Assembly (NCBI RefSeq): GCF_017873555.1
Contig: NZ_JAGGKE010000002.1
Span: 186,001 to 250,000 of the forward strand
DNA: 64,000 nt
Direction of reading: 5' to 3'
Source: Halorubrum trapanicum
GTDB taxonomy: Archaea; Halobacteriota; Halobacteria; Halobacteriales; Haloferacaceae
Translations under genes and position numbers: made by a program
Notes under the pieces: generated by a model
The model's input: the letters and a program-made list of their open reading frames with translations, nothing else
The model's database searches: none
Told to the model about the DNA's origin: nothing
Part shown: positions 23,754 through 32,341 of the stretch, in pieces
Layout: every line of letters begins with the position of its first letter
Numbering within the stretch: position 1 is the first letter of the stretch

Positions 23754-25748
23754 ATGCAGCTCGAAGACGTCCAGCGCGTGACGGTGCTCGGCGCCGGAAA
23801 CATGGGACACGGGATCGCGGAAGTGGCGGCCCTCGCCGGCTACGACGTGTCGCTCCGCGACATCAACGACGAACTCGTCCAGAAGGGGTACGACCAGATC
23901 GAGTGGTCGCTCGGCAAGCTCGCGGAGAAGGACCGGATCGGCGGCGACGAGGCGGACGCGGCGCTCGACCGCGTCGAGGCGTTCGTCGACCTCGGTGACG
24001 CGCTCGACGGCGCCGACGTCGTCGTCGAGGTCGTCCCCGAGAAGATGGCGATCAAGAAGGACGTGTACGACGAGGTCGTCGAGCACGCCCCCGACGAGGC
24101 CGTCTTCGTCACCAACACCTCCAGCCTCTCTATCACCGAACTGTCCGAGGTCACCGACCGCCCCGAGCGCTTCTGCGGGATGCACTTCTTCAACCCGCCC
24201 GTGCGGATGGACCTCGTCGAGGTCATCTCCGGGAAGCACACGAGCGAGGACACCCTCGAACTGATCGAGGGACTGGCGGAGTCGATGGGGAAGACCCCCG
24301 TCCGCGTCCGGAAGGACAGCCCCGGCTTCATCGTCAACCGCATCCTCGTTCCCCTGATGAACGAGGCGGCGTGGATCGTCGAGTCCGGCGACGCGGACAT
24401 CGAGACGGTCGACTCCACGACGAAGTTCGACATGGGTCTCCCGATGGGGTCGTTCGAACTCGCCGACCAGGTCGGCATCGACGTTGGCTACCACGTGTTG
24501 GAGTACATGCACGAGGTGCTCGGCGACGCCTACCGCCCCTGCCCGCTGCTCGGCGAGAAGGTGGAGGCGGAGGACCTCGGCAAGAAGACCGGCAAAGGGT
24601 TCTACGACTACGAGGACGGCGACGGCGCCCAGATCCCGAGCGACGCGATCGACACGGGCGTCCGGCGCCGCCTGCTCGCGGTGATGGCCAACGAGACGGC
24701 CGGGCTGATCGGCAACGACGTGGCCGACGTCGACGACATCGACGAGGCGGTCAAGCTCGGCGCCGGCTTCCCCGACGGCCCGGCGAAGCTGGCCGACGCC
24801 GAGGGACTCGACAGCTTAGTCGAGACGCTCGACACCCTCGCCGAGGAGACCGGCGAGGCGCGCTACGAGGCGACCGACTACCTGCGGGAGGCCGCCGAAT
24901 CCGGCGGCTTCCGCGGCGGCGACGCGAGCGGCGCGGGCGACGCGGGCGACGCCGAGGGCGGCGCCGACTACGAGGTGCTGAACGTCGCGGTCGACGAGCG
25001 CGTCGGCCACGTCGAGATCGACCGCCCGCACCGGATGAACACGATCAGCGGCGAGGTGCTCGACGAGCTCGCCGACGCGATCGACCGACTGGACGACGAC
25101 GACGAGGTCCGAGCGATCCTGCTCTCGGGCGCCGGCGACCGCGCCTTCTCCGCGGGCGCGGACGTCCAGAGCATGGCCGCCGGCGGCGCGGACCCGATCC
25201 ACGCCGTCGAGCTCTCCCGACAGGGCCAACAGACGTTCGGCAAGCTGGAGGAGTCGGACAAGCCCGTCGTCGCCGCCATCGACGGCTACTGCCTCGGCGG
25301 CGGGATGGAGCTGGCGACCGCGGCGGACATGCGGATCGCCTCCGAGCGCTCCGAGCTGGGCCAGCCCGAACTCGACCTCGGTCTGCTCCCGGGGTGGGGC
25401 GGCACGCAGCGGCTCGCCCGGATCGTCGGCGAGGGGCGCGCGAAGGAGATCATCCTCACCGCCGACCGCTACGACGCCGAGACGATGGCCGACTACGACT
25501 TCGTCAACGAGGTCGTCCCGGACGACGAGCTCGACGAGCGCGCGCGGGAGCTGGCCGAGCAGCTCGCCGGCGGCCCGCCGATCGCCCAGAAGTACACGAA
25601 GCGCGCGATCCACGCCGGTCGGACCGACAACGAGGCCGGACTGGAGGTCGAGGCGATGGGCTTCGGCCACGTGATGAACACCGACGACCTCATGGAAGGG
25701 GTCACGGCGTTCATGGGCGACGGTGAGCCGGAGTTCGAAGGGAAGTAG
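23754..25748 (+). CDS. 3-hydroxyacyl-CoA dehydrogenase/enoyl-CoA hydratase fusion
   Basis: A 664-residue bifunctional fatty-acid beta-oxidation enzyme. The N-terminal NAD-binding domain begins with VLGAGNMGHGIAEVAALAG (residues 11-29). The dehydrogenase C-terminal domain follows to about residue 385, with KDSPGFIVNR and the catalytic His in GMHFFNPP. After a Gly/Asp linker the crotonase domain (about 405-664) has AFSAGADVQSM and GGGMELATAADMRIA forming the oxyanion hole, with E near LPGWGGTQRLAR. The order (dehydrogenase first, hydratase last) is the archaeal arrangement, reversed from bacterial FadB. Confidence 0.93.
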   Translation: MQLEDVQRVTVLGAGNMGHGIAEVAALAGYDVSLRDINDELVQKGYDQIEWSLGKLAEKDRIGGDEADAALDRVEAFVDLGDALDGADVVVEVVPEKMAIKKDVYDEVVEHAPDEAVFVTNTSSLSITELSEVTDRPERFCGMHFFNPPVRMDLVEVISGKHTSEDTLELIEGLAESMGKTPVRVRKDSPGFIVNRILVPLMNEAAWIVESGDADIETVDSTTKFDMGLPMGSFELADQVGIDVGYHVLEYMHEVLGDAYRPCPLLGEKVEAEDLGKKTGKGFYDYEDGDGAQIPSDAIDTGVRRRLLAVMANETAGLIGNDVADVDDIDEAVKLGAGFPDGPAKLADAEGLDSLVETLDTLAEETGEARYEATDYLREAAESGGFRGGDASGAGDAGDAEGGADYEVLNVAVDERVGHVEIDRPHRMNTISGEVLDELADAIDRLDDDDEVRAILLSGAGDRAFSAGADVQSMAAGGADPIHAVELSRQGQQTFGKLEESDKPVVAAIDGYCLGGGMELATAADMRIASERSELGQPELDLGLLPGWGGTQRLARIVGEGRAKEIILTADRYDAETMADYDFVNEVVPDDELDERARELAEQLAGGPPIAQKYTKRAIHAGRTDNEAGLEVEAMGFGHVMNTDDLMEGVTAFMGDGEPEFEGK

Positions 25749-26251
25749 GACGCGAGCGGGTCGGTCGTGGTAGTGGGGGCGGATCGCGTCTCCGGCTGTT
25801 TGTTTATAAGTGAGTAATCGCGGCGTGATAAGGAATACCGCGGAAGCCCCAGCCGATCGGCCGGACGACGGTGAATCTTTTAAATCACTGATCGACACAA
25901 ACACCGCCGAAGCCCCAGCCGCGAGGCGGGCGCACACTCGCTGCGCTCCTCGGTCGCTCGCATTGCTCGCTCCCTGCGGTGCTTGCGTCGTCTGCGCCCG
26001 CCTCACGGCTGCCCCTTCGAGTCCCGCCCCGCACAGCGACCGCACCTCACGCCTCCCCAGCCTCGTCGGTCGCCGTCGCTTCGCTCGGCGACCGACTCCC
26101 TCGCACGCGCTCCTCGTGGCCGCCAGAGGCGGCCACTCGGAGGCGCGCGCCACTGGGAAAGATCAGAATTCCGATCCGCGGTCCGGTCACTACCGATTAT
26201 TTAAAAGAAGCCGCGGTCGGTGGAAACGACGTTCGCGGCCGAATCCGTGCC
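25749..26251. other. Intergenic region containing the dispersed repeat (reverse copy)
   Basis: A 503-bp gap between the fatty-acid gene and asd that holds mainly repeat copy B. ORFs across it are repeat-derived. AT-rich flanks (TTTATAAGTGAG at 25802 and ATTATTTAAAAGAAG at 26197) border it on both sides. Confidence 0.6.
25836..26152 (-). repeat. Dispersed repeat copy B with doubled end unit
   Basis: The inverted counterpart of the repeat at 18688-18992. The core is 25900-26152; the extra end unit (CGGAAGCCCCAGCC) is at 25836-25854, spaced by a 45-bp AT-containing segment. Reading the reverse complement reproduces the opening TGGCGCGCGCCTCCGAG, the middle GAGGCTGGGGAGGCGTGAGG and the end CGGCTGGGGCTTCGGCGGTG seen in copy A. 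Confidence 0.8.
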
Positions 26252-27298
26252 TTAGACGTACCCTTCCTCGACGAGCAGTTCGCCGTTGAGGAGGGAGGCG
26301 CCGGCCGCGCCGCAGATGGTGTTGTGCGCGAGGCAGTTGTACTTCGCGCCGGCGTCCGTCGTCTGGACGCCGCCCGCGACGATACCCATCCCGTCCGCGT
26401 ACGTGCGGTCGAGGCGCGGCTGCGGGCGCTCCGGCTCGTCGTCGCCGAACACCTTGATCAGCTGGTCGGGCGAACTGGGGAGGTCGCCGACGCCCTCGAA
26501 CGAGCGCATCGCCTCGCGGAGGTCTTCCGGGGAGGGGTCTTCGGCGAACTCGGCGAAGACGTTCTCCAGGTGGCCGTCGAGCGTGGGGATCCGGTTACAG
26601 GAGGCGGCCACGTCGGCCCCGTGGAGCGCGACCTCGGCGCCGTCGAACTCGCCGAGCAGCTTGCGCGACTCCGTCTCCATCTTGTCCTCCTCGCCGCCGA
26701 TGTGCGGGATGGCGTTGTCGATGATCTCCATCGAGGTGACGCCGGAGTAGCCGGCGCCCGAGACGGCCTGAAGCGTCGAGACGCGGACGCTCTCCAGCCC
26801 GAACTCGTCGATAGCGGCGAGCGTCGGCACCATCGTGATCGTCGAGCAGTTCGGGTTCTTCACGAGGGCGCCGTCCCAGCCGCGCTCGTCGCGCTGGACC
26901 TCGATGAGATCGAGGTGACTGGGGTTGATCTCGGGGATGGTGAGCGGGACGTCCGCCGCCATGCGGTCGTTCGAGGAGTTCGAGGAGACGACGTACCCCT
27001 CCGCTAAGAACGCCGGTTCGACCTCGGCGGCGACGCCGGAGGGCAGCGAGGAGAAGAGCAGGTCGACGTCGTCGTCCGCGATCCCCGCGGGCGTCGTCTC
27101 CGAGACTTCCATCTCGGCGACGCCCTCCGGGACGGGCGTGTCGACGCGCCACTTGGCCGCCTCGCGGTAGGTCTTCCCCGCGCTCTCCGCGCTCGCGGTG
27201 ACCGCGGCGAGGTCGAAGGTCGGGTGGTCGTCGAGCAACTGGATGAACCGCTGACCCACGGCGCCCGTCGCGCCGAGGATGCCGACTCGGACTGACAT
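26252..27298 (-). CDS. asd: Aspartate-semialdehyde dehydrogenase
   Basis: A 348-residue enzyme that reduces aspartyl phosphate to aspartate semialdehyde for lysine, methionine and threonine synthesis. The NADP-binding start is VGILGATGAVGQRF (residues 5-18), and the catalytic cysteine is C151 in KNPNCSTITMVP. The base histidine is probably in the NRIPTLDGHLENVF segment. The ATG at 27298 fits this; longer frames upstream have non-halophilic composition. It lies alone, with a repeat copy immediately downstream. Confidence 0.95.
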   Translation of the reverse strand: MSVRVGILGATGAVGQRFIQLLDDHPTFDLAAVTASAESAGKTYREAAKWRVDTPVPEGVAEMEVSETTPAGIADDDVDLLFSSLPSGVAAEVEPAFLAEGYVVSSNSSNDRMAADVPLTIPEINPSHLDLIEVQRDERGWDGALVKNPNCSTITMVPTLAAIDEFGLESVRVSTLQAVSGAGYSGVTSMEIIDNAIPHIGGEEDKMETESRKLLGEFDGAEVALHGADVAASCNRIPTLDGHLENVFAEFAEDPSPEDLREAMRSFEGVGDLPSSPDQLIKVFGDDEPERPQPRLDRTYADGMGIVAGGVQTTDAGAKYNCLAHNTICGAAGASLLNGELLVEEGYV

Positions 27299-27720
27299 TG
27301 CGCGTGGGTCCGTGGCAGGGACGTAAGTGCGTTCGGATAGGCGTCGATACCGCCGGTCGTCGCCGTCTCCGCCTCGGCGACGAAACCGACCCGGCGAGAG
27401 GGAACCGCTCGGGGTCCCGTCGGCGGGAGCAAGACCGTTAAGCCGCTCGGGACGGTAGGTTCCGCCGCGCGCCATCAGTCCCCGCCCGAGTACTCCCCGA
27501 TGGGAGCGATGACAGCGCGGAGAACCCAGGCGCGTCACACCGGTCGCACACGCGACCCGCCCGTCGCCGCGCAGGCGACCGCCCGCCACGAGGGTTTCCC
27601 GGTCGACGCGGCACGCCGCCGGAGATGAGACCGGTCGTTAGTGTCGCGGGCGACATTCCGACATGTCCGAAAGCGCCGCACATCCGAAAGCGCCGCACAT
27701 CCGAAAGCGTCTGCGATCGG
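27299..27720. other. Intergenic region, no clear gene
   Basis: A 422-bp gap. ORFs here are short and Arg/Gly-rich with no support. Its only distinct feature is the 17-bp tandem repeat near the downstream gene's stop. An asd promoter is expected near 27320-27340 but no strong TATA is seen. Confidence 0.4.
27667..27709. repeat. Tandem repeat, 17-bp unit, about 2.5 copies
   Basis: The unit CCGAAAGCGCCGCACAT occurs at 27667-27683 and 27684-27700, with the first 9 bases again at 27701-27709. It sits 11 bp past the stop codon of the membrane protein gene at 27721. Such arrays can vary in copy number between strains. Confidence 0.75.
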
Positions 27721-28806
27721 CTACTCGGAGTCCCGTAACACCAGCGGGCCGATGGCGAGCGTCCGCTTCGCCAGCGTGAGGATCCGGAGGACGTAGGAGA
27801 CGAAGAGCGTGAAGGGGAACAGCGTGACCGCGAACGCGGCCCCCACGACGAGCGTCACGTGGTCGACCCCGAGCGTCCGTCCCGGGAACGTCCCGGCGTC
27901 GACGACCGTGAGCATGAGGCCCGCGACGACCAGCGCCGGTATCGCGGCGTAGAGAATCAGTCGCGAGAGGTCGATCAGCGCCCACTGGAAGTACAGGGTC
28001 TTGACGTGCTCGCGGGCGGGACCGAACAGCGACAGCGACTCCCGCAGCCCCGCGAGTAGGTCGCGTTCGTCGTCACTGAGTGCGTCGCCGTGGTCGTCGA
28101 CGATACGCTCGACCCGACCGATCTTCGGGCTGTAGTCGAAGTCGAGCGCAGCGAACACCACGTCGAATGAGCCGAACTCGGCGCCGTCGAGCTGGCCGCG
28201 CACGGTGTCGGCGTTTTCGGCAATCTCCGCGGCAAACTCGTCGACATCCGATCTGAGAGCGGCTCGGTCCGACCCGCTATGATCGGCGTCGCGCTCGCGG
28301 ACCGATTCGCGGAGGGATCGGGCGCGATCCGACGCGCTCCGGAGGATCGCGTCGAGGAACGTCGCGGGGTCCGTCGGCACCGGTGAGCCGGTCAGTTCCG
28401 CGACGGAGCTCCGGACCGAGAGCGTGTCGTTCATGCGTTCCTGCTGGTCTCCGAGCGGGCCGTTCTCCTGCGTGAGCACGAGCTGTCCGATCGTGACGAC
28501 GAGCGTCGCCCCGGTGACGATCACCGTGATCATCGAAGCGAACAGCGTCTCGATCGGGTCGCTCGACCCGACCTTCTCGGCGAGAGACGGGGAGAACACG
28601 GCCGCCGCGGCGACGAACGCGACGAAGACGACGAGTGTCAGAACTGCCGCGACGAGGGGCCGGTTCGCGCGCAACAGCAGCCAGAGCTTCAGCCGGTTCT
28701 CTCCTGCGCGCTCGCGCATCGTGTCGGCGGTGTCGGTGCCGCTTTCGTCGTTTTCGGCGTCGGGGGCGTCGGAAGCGCTCGACGCCGGTTCGGTCGCTCC
28801 GCTCAT
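27721..28806 (-). CDS. Membrane protein with long cytoplasmic helical domain, unknown
   Basis: A 361-residue protein from the ATG at 28806 (MSGATEPASS). After an acidic tail there are two membrane helices (about residues 50-70 and 88-112: VAAVLTLVVFVAFVAAAAVF, then MITVIVTGATLVVTIGQLVL), a long acidic helical region (about 125-265), and two further helices near the C-terminus. The layout resembles haloarchaeal proteins with DUF-type 2TM-helix-2TM topology; I do not recognise a function. Its ATG overlaps the stop of the upstream Tat lipoprotein by four bases, so the two are one operon. Confidence 0.7.
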   Translation of the reverse strand: MSGATEPASSASDAPDAENDESGTDTADTMRERAGENRLKLWLLLRANRPLVAAVLTLVVFVAFVAAAAVFSPSLAEKVGSSDPIETLFASMITVIVTGATLVVTIGQLVLTQENGPLGDQQERMNDTLSVRSSVAELTGSPVPTDPATFLDAILRSASDRARSLRESVRERDADHSGSDRAALRSDVDEFAAEIAENADTVRGQLDGAEFGSFDVVFAALDFDYSPKIGRVERIVDDHGDALSDDERDLLAGLRESLSLFGPAREHVKTLYFQWALIDLSRLILYAAIPALVVAGLMLTVVDAGTFPGRTLGVDHVTLVVGAAFAVTLFPFTLFVSYVLRILTLAKRTLAIGPLVLRDSE

Positions 28807-29450
28807 CGCGGCTCGACGGTCACCGCGAGGTCGTCGACGTAGTGCGTCGCGTCCGCCTCCCAGATCACAGCGGTACCGACGGCGAGGTACAGCGTGTCCG
28901 TCGACAGCTCCGGGGTCGTCCACTCGAAGGCGTACTCGCGCCAGCCGTCGGCGAGCCACAGCGCGTCGCGGAGCCCGCCGTACGGCGTCTCCCCGAGGTC
29001 GGTCGTGTTGAGTCCGGGCTGCGGGAAGTCCTCCTCCGTCTCCGGCGGCTCCGGACCCAGCCGCATCAGCGCGTGCCGGATCGTGTTGAACGACTCCGAC
29101 TCGCTCCAGAACTGCCCGCTCACCTCGATCCGGTACGAACCCCCGGACTCGACCGGGACCGGACGAGCCGCCCACGTGACGCCGTCGTCGTAGTCGCCCT
29201 GGTTCCAGATCCGGAGCGACCGGTCTCCCGAGGCCGCCTCCGTCTCGGAGACGTCGACCTCCCAGTCGAACTCGTCGACGTCGACCTCGGGACCGATCGC
29301 GGCGCCGGTCTCCCAGTCGCCGAGACCGTCCTCGAACCCCTCCTCGAAGACCGGCCCGTCGCCGCCGCCGGACTCCGTACATCCCGCGATTCCGGCGATA
29401 CCGATCGCGCCGACTCTGACACCCTTCCGGAGCAGCCCGCGTCGGTTCAC
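28803..29450 (-). CDS. Tat-exported lipoprotein, unknown
   Basis: A 215-residue secreted protein. The N-terminus has a twin-arginine signal (MNRRGLLRKG) and a lipobox (GIAGCTESG, cysteine 24), so it is probably anchored by lipid to the outer face of the membrane. The mature part (FEEGFEDGLGDWETG, then SLRIWNQGDYDDG) has the beta-sandwich look of a carbohydrate-binding or jelly-roll domain. It overlaps the next membrane gene by ATGA, implying joint function at the envelope. Confidence 0.78.
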   Translation of the reverse strand: MNRRGLLRKGVRVGAIGIAGIAGCTESGGGDGPVFEEGFEDGLGDWETGAAIGPEVDVDEFDWEVDVSETEAASGDRSLRIWNQGDYDDGVTWAARPVPVESGGSYRIEVSGQFWSESESFNTIRHALMRLGPEPPETEEDFPQPGLNTTDLGETPYGGLRDALWLADGWREYAFEWTTPELSTDTLYLAVGTAVIWEADATHYVDDLAVTVEPR

Positions 29451-29585
29451 GGCGTCTCACGTCCGTTCATACGACTCGGTACGACTCGCGAGCGGCATAT
29501 AAGTACGCGGGCGTTACGGAGGCGAACTGACGCGTTCGACCTGGTGGGTCGATTTTAACACAGCCGTTCGAGAACGACGACGCGT

Positions 29586-30566
29586 ATGATCTCGGGAGCA
29601 CCGATCGCCCAGTTCGCGATCATCGTGGCGACCGTTCTCGGCCTGTGGATCGGAGCCAGGGCGCTCGTCGACTCGACGGTCCGGATCGCCCGACGGTTCG
29701 GCGTCAGCGAACTCACGATCGGCCTGACGATCGTCGCGATCGGGACCTCGACCCCGGAGCTCGTCGTGTCCGTCGACGCCGCGCTCGCGGGGCTCGGCGA
29801 GATCGGCGTCGGCAACGTCGTCGGGTCGAACGCCTACAACCTCGCGTTCATCCTCGGCGCGGTGTCGCTGCTGCGGGTGATCCCGGTCGAGCGCTCGCTG
29901 GTCCACCGAGACGGGGGCGCGCTCGTGCTGTCGACGCTCGTCGGGTTCTGGGTCCTGTTCGACCGGACGATGACCCGGGTCGAGGGCGCCCTCCTCGTCG
30001 CCGCGTTCGTCGCCTACACGGCCTACGTCGTCCGCGACGAACGCACCGCGCACTCGATCGAGACCGAGTACGCCGACTCTCGGGTCACGGGTGCGATCCC
30101 GGCGCGGTTCTCGCACCGCGCTCGCGACGCGCTGCTGCTCGCCGGCGGACTGGCGCTCGTCTTGAGCAGCGGGCACTACATGGTCGAGGCCGCGTCGACG
30201 CTCGCCCGGGGGGCCGGCGTCTCGGACTGGGCGATCGGCGGAACGATCGTCGCGGCCGGGACGTCGACGCCGGAGCTCGCCGTCTCGCTCGTCGCGATGC
30301 GGCAGGGCCACGTCGGGATGTCCGTGGGCAACGTCGTCGGCAGCAACGTGTTCAACATGCTCGGAATCCTCGGGATCGCATCGCTCCTCCGGCCGCTCGC
30401 GGTCGGCGGCGCGGCGATCGAGACGCTCGCCTGGCTGACGGTGCTCACGGTCGTGATGGTCGCGGCGCTGTGGTCCGGACGGCGGCTCTCGCGCTCGGAG
30501 GGCGTCCTCTTCGTCTGCTCCGAACTGGCGCGGTGGACGCTCGGATTGCTGCGTATCTTCGGGTGA
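29586..30566 (+). CDS. Sodium/calcium antiporter (CaCA family)
   Basis: A 326-residue ion exchanger with ten hydrophobic segments in two inverted halves. Each half carries the alpha-repeat signature: TIVAIGTSTPELVVS with GNVVGSNAYNLAFILG, and TIVAAGTSTPELAVS with GNVVGSNVFNMLGILG. The Glu in each TPEL and the Asn in GSN are the ion ligands. These are YrbG-type exchangers using the sodium gradient to expel calcium. It begins at the ATG at 29586. Confidence 0.94.
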   Translation: MISGAPIAQFAIIVATVLGLWIGARALVDSTVRIARRFGVSELTIGLTIVAIGTSTPELVVSVDAALAGLGEIGVGNVVGSNAYNLAFILGAVSLLRVIPVERSLVHRDGGALVLSTLVGFWVLFDRTMTRVEGALLVAAFVAYTAYVVRDERTAHSIETEYADSRVTGAIPARFSHRARDALLLAGGLALVLSSGHYMVEAASTLARGAGVSDWAIGGTIVAAGTSTPELAVSLVAMRQGHVGMSVGNVVGSNVFNMLGILGIASLLRPLAVGGAAIETLAWLTVLTVVMVAALWSGRRLSRSEGVLFVCSELARWTLGLLRIFG

Positions 30567-30636
30567 ACCCGCTGACGTCGACCGACCCCGCTCGCACACC
30601 CACCTATTTACGGCCGGCCGGCGACCGACGAAAGGC

Positions 30637-30870
30637 ATGGGAATTCTCGACGCGTTCGGTTCGGTAGCCAGCGCATTGGTCGGCGGGTTCGTGATGCTCG
30701 CGTTCGCCGTGTTGAGCCTCTTCGTCACGGTGTTCGTCGTCGACGTGGCGGCGGGGATCGCCGGACTGAGCCCGGACCCCGGGTTCGTCGTCCTCGGCGC
30801 GACGGTCCTCGCCGGCAGCGCGATCCTCGCCGGCGGCGTCGGCTTCGCGACGCCGGAGGAGAGCGCCTGA
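30637..30870 (+). CDS. Small two-helix membrane protein
   Basis: A 77-residue hydrophobic protein from the ATG at 30637 with two membrane helices (FVMLAFAVLSLFVTVFVV and VVLGATVLAGSAILAGG) joined by a short loop. It follows the antiporter by 70 bp on the same strand and may be cotranscribed. No function known. Confidence 0.55.
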   Translation: MGILDAFGSVASALVGGFVMLAFAVLSLFVTVFVVDVAAGIAGLSPDPGFVVLGATVLAGSAILAGGVGFATPEESA

Positions 30871-31004
30871 CACGAGCCGTCCGCTCACATCGGTGACGAC
30901 ACGCGACGAGGGATCGCGGCGCAACTGACGCGGGGGCCGAAATCTCCACTCGGCCGGTCTGAGGCCCTCCGGAGACACCGAATCCGTTTTCACATTGATT
31001 CCGA

Positions 31005-31029
31005 GGGCGGAAGCCCCCGACGTTAGTCG
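31005..31029 (+). other. Paired short hairpins resembling an IS605-type end relic
   Basis: Two adjacent perfect stem-loops, GGGC-GGAA-GCCC (31005-31016) and CGAC-GTTA-GTCG (31018-31029), sit in an otherwise gene-free gap. In haloarchaea, similar compact hairpin pairs with GGAAGCC form the right ends of IS200/IS605 elements. No transposase is beside it, so this may be a relic or an independent small structured RNA. Confidence 0.35.
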
Positions 31030-31129
31030 TGGTAACCGACGGGAAGCGTTTAGTCGCTCGTCGGAAACGGTTCCGTGTGTTATTGAAACTCAGGCGGCTT
31101 CGATACCGGGCCTACTCAGGTGGCGAGCG

Positions 31130-31690
31130 ATGACGCAGCCGCAGCCGGGGGAGCAGCTGGTCGGGGCGTACCTCCGCGTCATCGAGGGGTGCGATCTCGT
31201 GACGTACAACCAGCGCTCCATGGAGCGGGGCGACCAAACGGAGCTCGACGTGCTGGGCGTCAAATCGACCCCCGAGGGACAGCGTCTCCTCGCCTGCGAG
31301 GTCGTCACGCATCTCGACGGGCAGCTGTACTCCGGAACGCCCTCGACGGACGAGTGGGCCGAGTACGGCAACGCCAGCTACCAGTACAGCCTCGAACGGA
31401 TCTCCGAGAAGTTCGAGCGCGTCGCCGGCTACCTCGACGTCGTGTTCGACGACCTCTCGCTCGCCGAGATACAGCTGTGGGCGCCGTACGTCAGCGAGGG
31501 GCACCAGACCGACGGACTCGCCGAGGTCGTCGAGCGCACCGAGACGGAACACGAGCCCTCGGTTCGACTCGTGATCAACGACGACTACACGGAGCGGATC
31601 GAGGAGCTTCGCCACGCCGCGGGCGCTTCGTCGAAGGACTACAGCGAGACGGGGTTCCGGTACCTACAGATCCTCGAAGGGATGCGGTAG
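31130..31690 (+). CDS. Possible PD-(D/E)XK-like protein, unknown
   Basis: About 186 residues from the ATG at 31130 (MTQPQPGEQLVGAYLR). The N-terminal half reads TELDVLGVKSTPEGQRLLACEVVTHLDG, which has the strand-Asp-strand-Glu spacing of restriction-endonuclease-fold nucleases, although the usual lysine after the Glu is missing. The rest is helical with an acidic C-terminus. The fold call is inference. It lies directly upstream of the tRNA-His duplication and so may be part of mobile or integrated DNA. Confidence 0.5.
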   Translation: MTQPQPGEQLVGAYLRVIEGCDLVTYNQRSMERGDQTELDVLGVKSTPEGQRLLACEVVTHLDGQLYSGTPSTDEWAEYGNASYQYSLERISEKFERVAGYLDVVFDDLSLAEIQLWAPYVSEGHQTDGLAEVVERTETEHEPSVRLVINDDYTERIEELRHAAGASSKDYSETGFRYLQILEGMR

Positions 31691-31742
31691 CGCGTTCCGC
31701 GAACGTCGCGGCCTCGCGGCTCGCGGAGTTGCTCGCGGTGAG

Positions 31743-31769
31743 AAGGTCCGGGTGCGAGAATCGAACCCG
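31743..31769 (-). repeat. Duplicate of tRNA-His 3' end (27-bp direct repeat)
   Basis: The 27 bases at 31743-31769 are identical to 31849-31875, the 3' terminal part of tRNA-His including the T-arm and acceptor strand. The copies are in direct orientation, 79 bp apart. This is the arrangement left by integrase-mediated insertion at a tRNA, here with almost nothing between the att copies. Confidence 0.85.
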
Positions 31770-31850
31770 AGGCGAGACTCGCTCCGCTCGTCTCGCGTAA
31801 TTCGATTTCGCCTTCCGGACTTTTCGCTCCTCACTTTGCTCGTCGGAAAA

Positions 31851-31925
31851 GGTCCGGGTGCGAGAATCGAACCCGCGTCTCAGCCTCCACAAGGCTGAAG
31901 GATAGTCCACTACCCTAACCCGGAC
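31851..31925 (-). tRNA. tRNA-His (GTG)
   Basis: A complete cloverleaf on the minus strand: acceptor GTCCGGG with CCCGGAC, anticodon loop TTGTGGA with anticodon GTG, and T-arm GCGGGTTCGATTCTCGC. The discriminator base is C, as in archaeal tRNA-His. CCA is not encoded. Its 3' 27 bp are duplicated at 31743-31769. Confidence 0.95.
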
Positions 31926-32012
31926 ACGCGTCGTCAACTACCCCGCTTCGATAAATAACGGTTACGACTCCCGGACGGGCGTGGCATTGAGTGGCGTCCG
32001 AGGCGGGGCGGT

Positions 32013-32341
32013 TCATCGGAGGTACGCGGTAAGCGCGTCAACGACACGGTCGACGAACTCGTCTTCGACCTGACCTTGCCACGCGATCAAGTCCTCTCCA
32101 CGAGGAGAGTGAACGGCCCACGGTGAAACGTACGAGTCGCGCGGAACACCACCGACCTCCCACACATCGGATGACAGCGGGATCAACTCCGGGTACCCCT
32201 TCGTCGAAACGGCGACCGCGACGAACTGCTCGTCACCGAACGGATGCGACTCGTTGTTGACGATCAGCCACGGACGCTGTCGCTCGTCGCCCACCTTAAC
32301 GGGTCCGAGCTTCGGACCACGTCGCCCCGTTCCGGTCGCAT
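32013..32341 (-). pseudogene. PemK/MazF-type toxin with frameshift
   Basis: A haloarchaeal PemK/MazF-like mRNA interferase split by a one-base frameshift. The ATG at 32341 shares a base with the antitoxin stop (TGATG) and starts MRPERGDVVRSSDPL, the expected first strand of the toxin. After that codon the frame changes: the remainder KVGDERQRPWLIVNNESH, then SYVSPWAVHSP, is encoded one base off. One extra A in TTAAGG near 32298 would restore a continuous ~110-residue protein. Either the toxin is inactivated or the base is missing from this sequence. The antitoxin next to it is intact. Confidence 0.75.
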
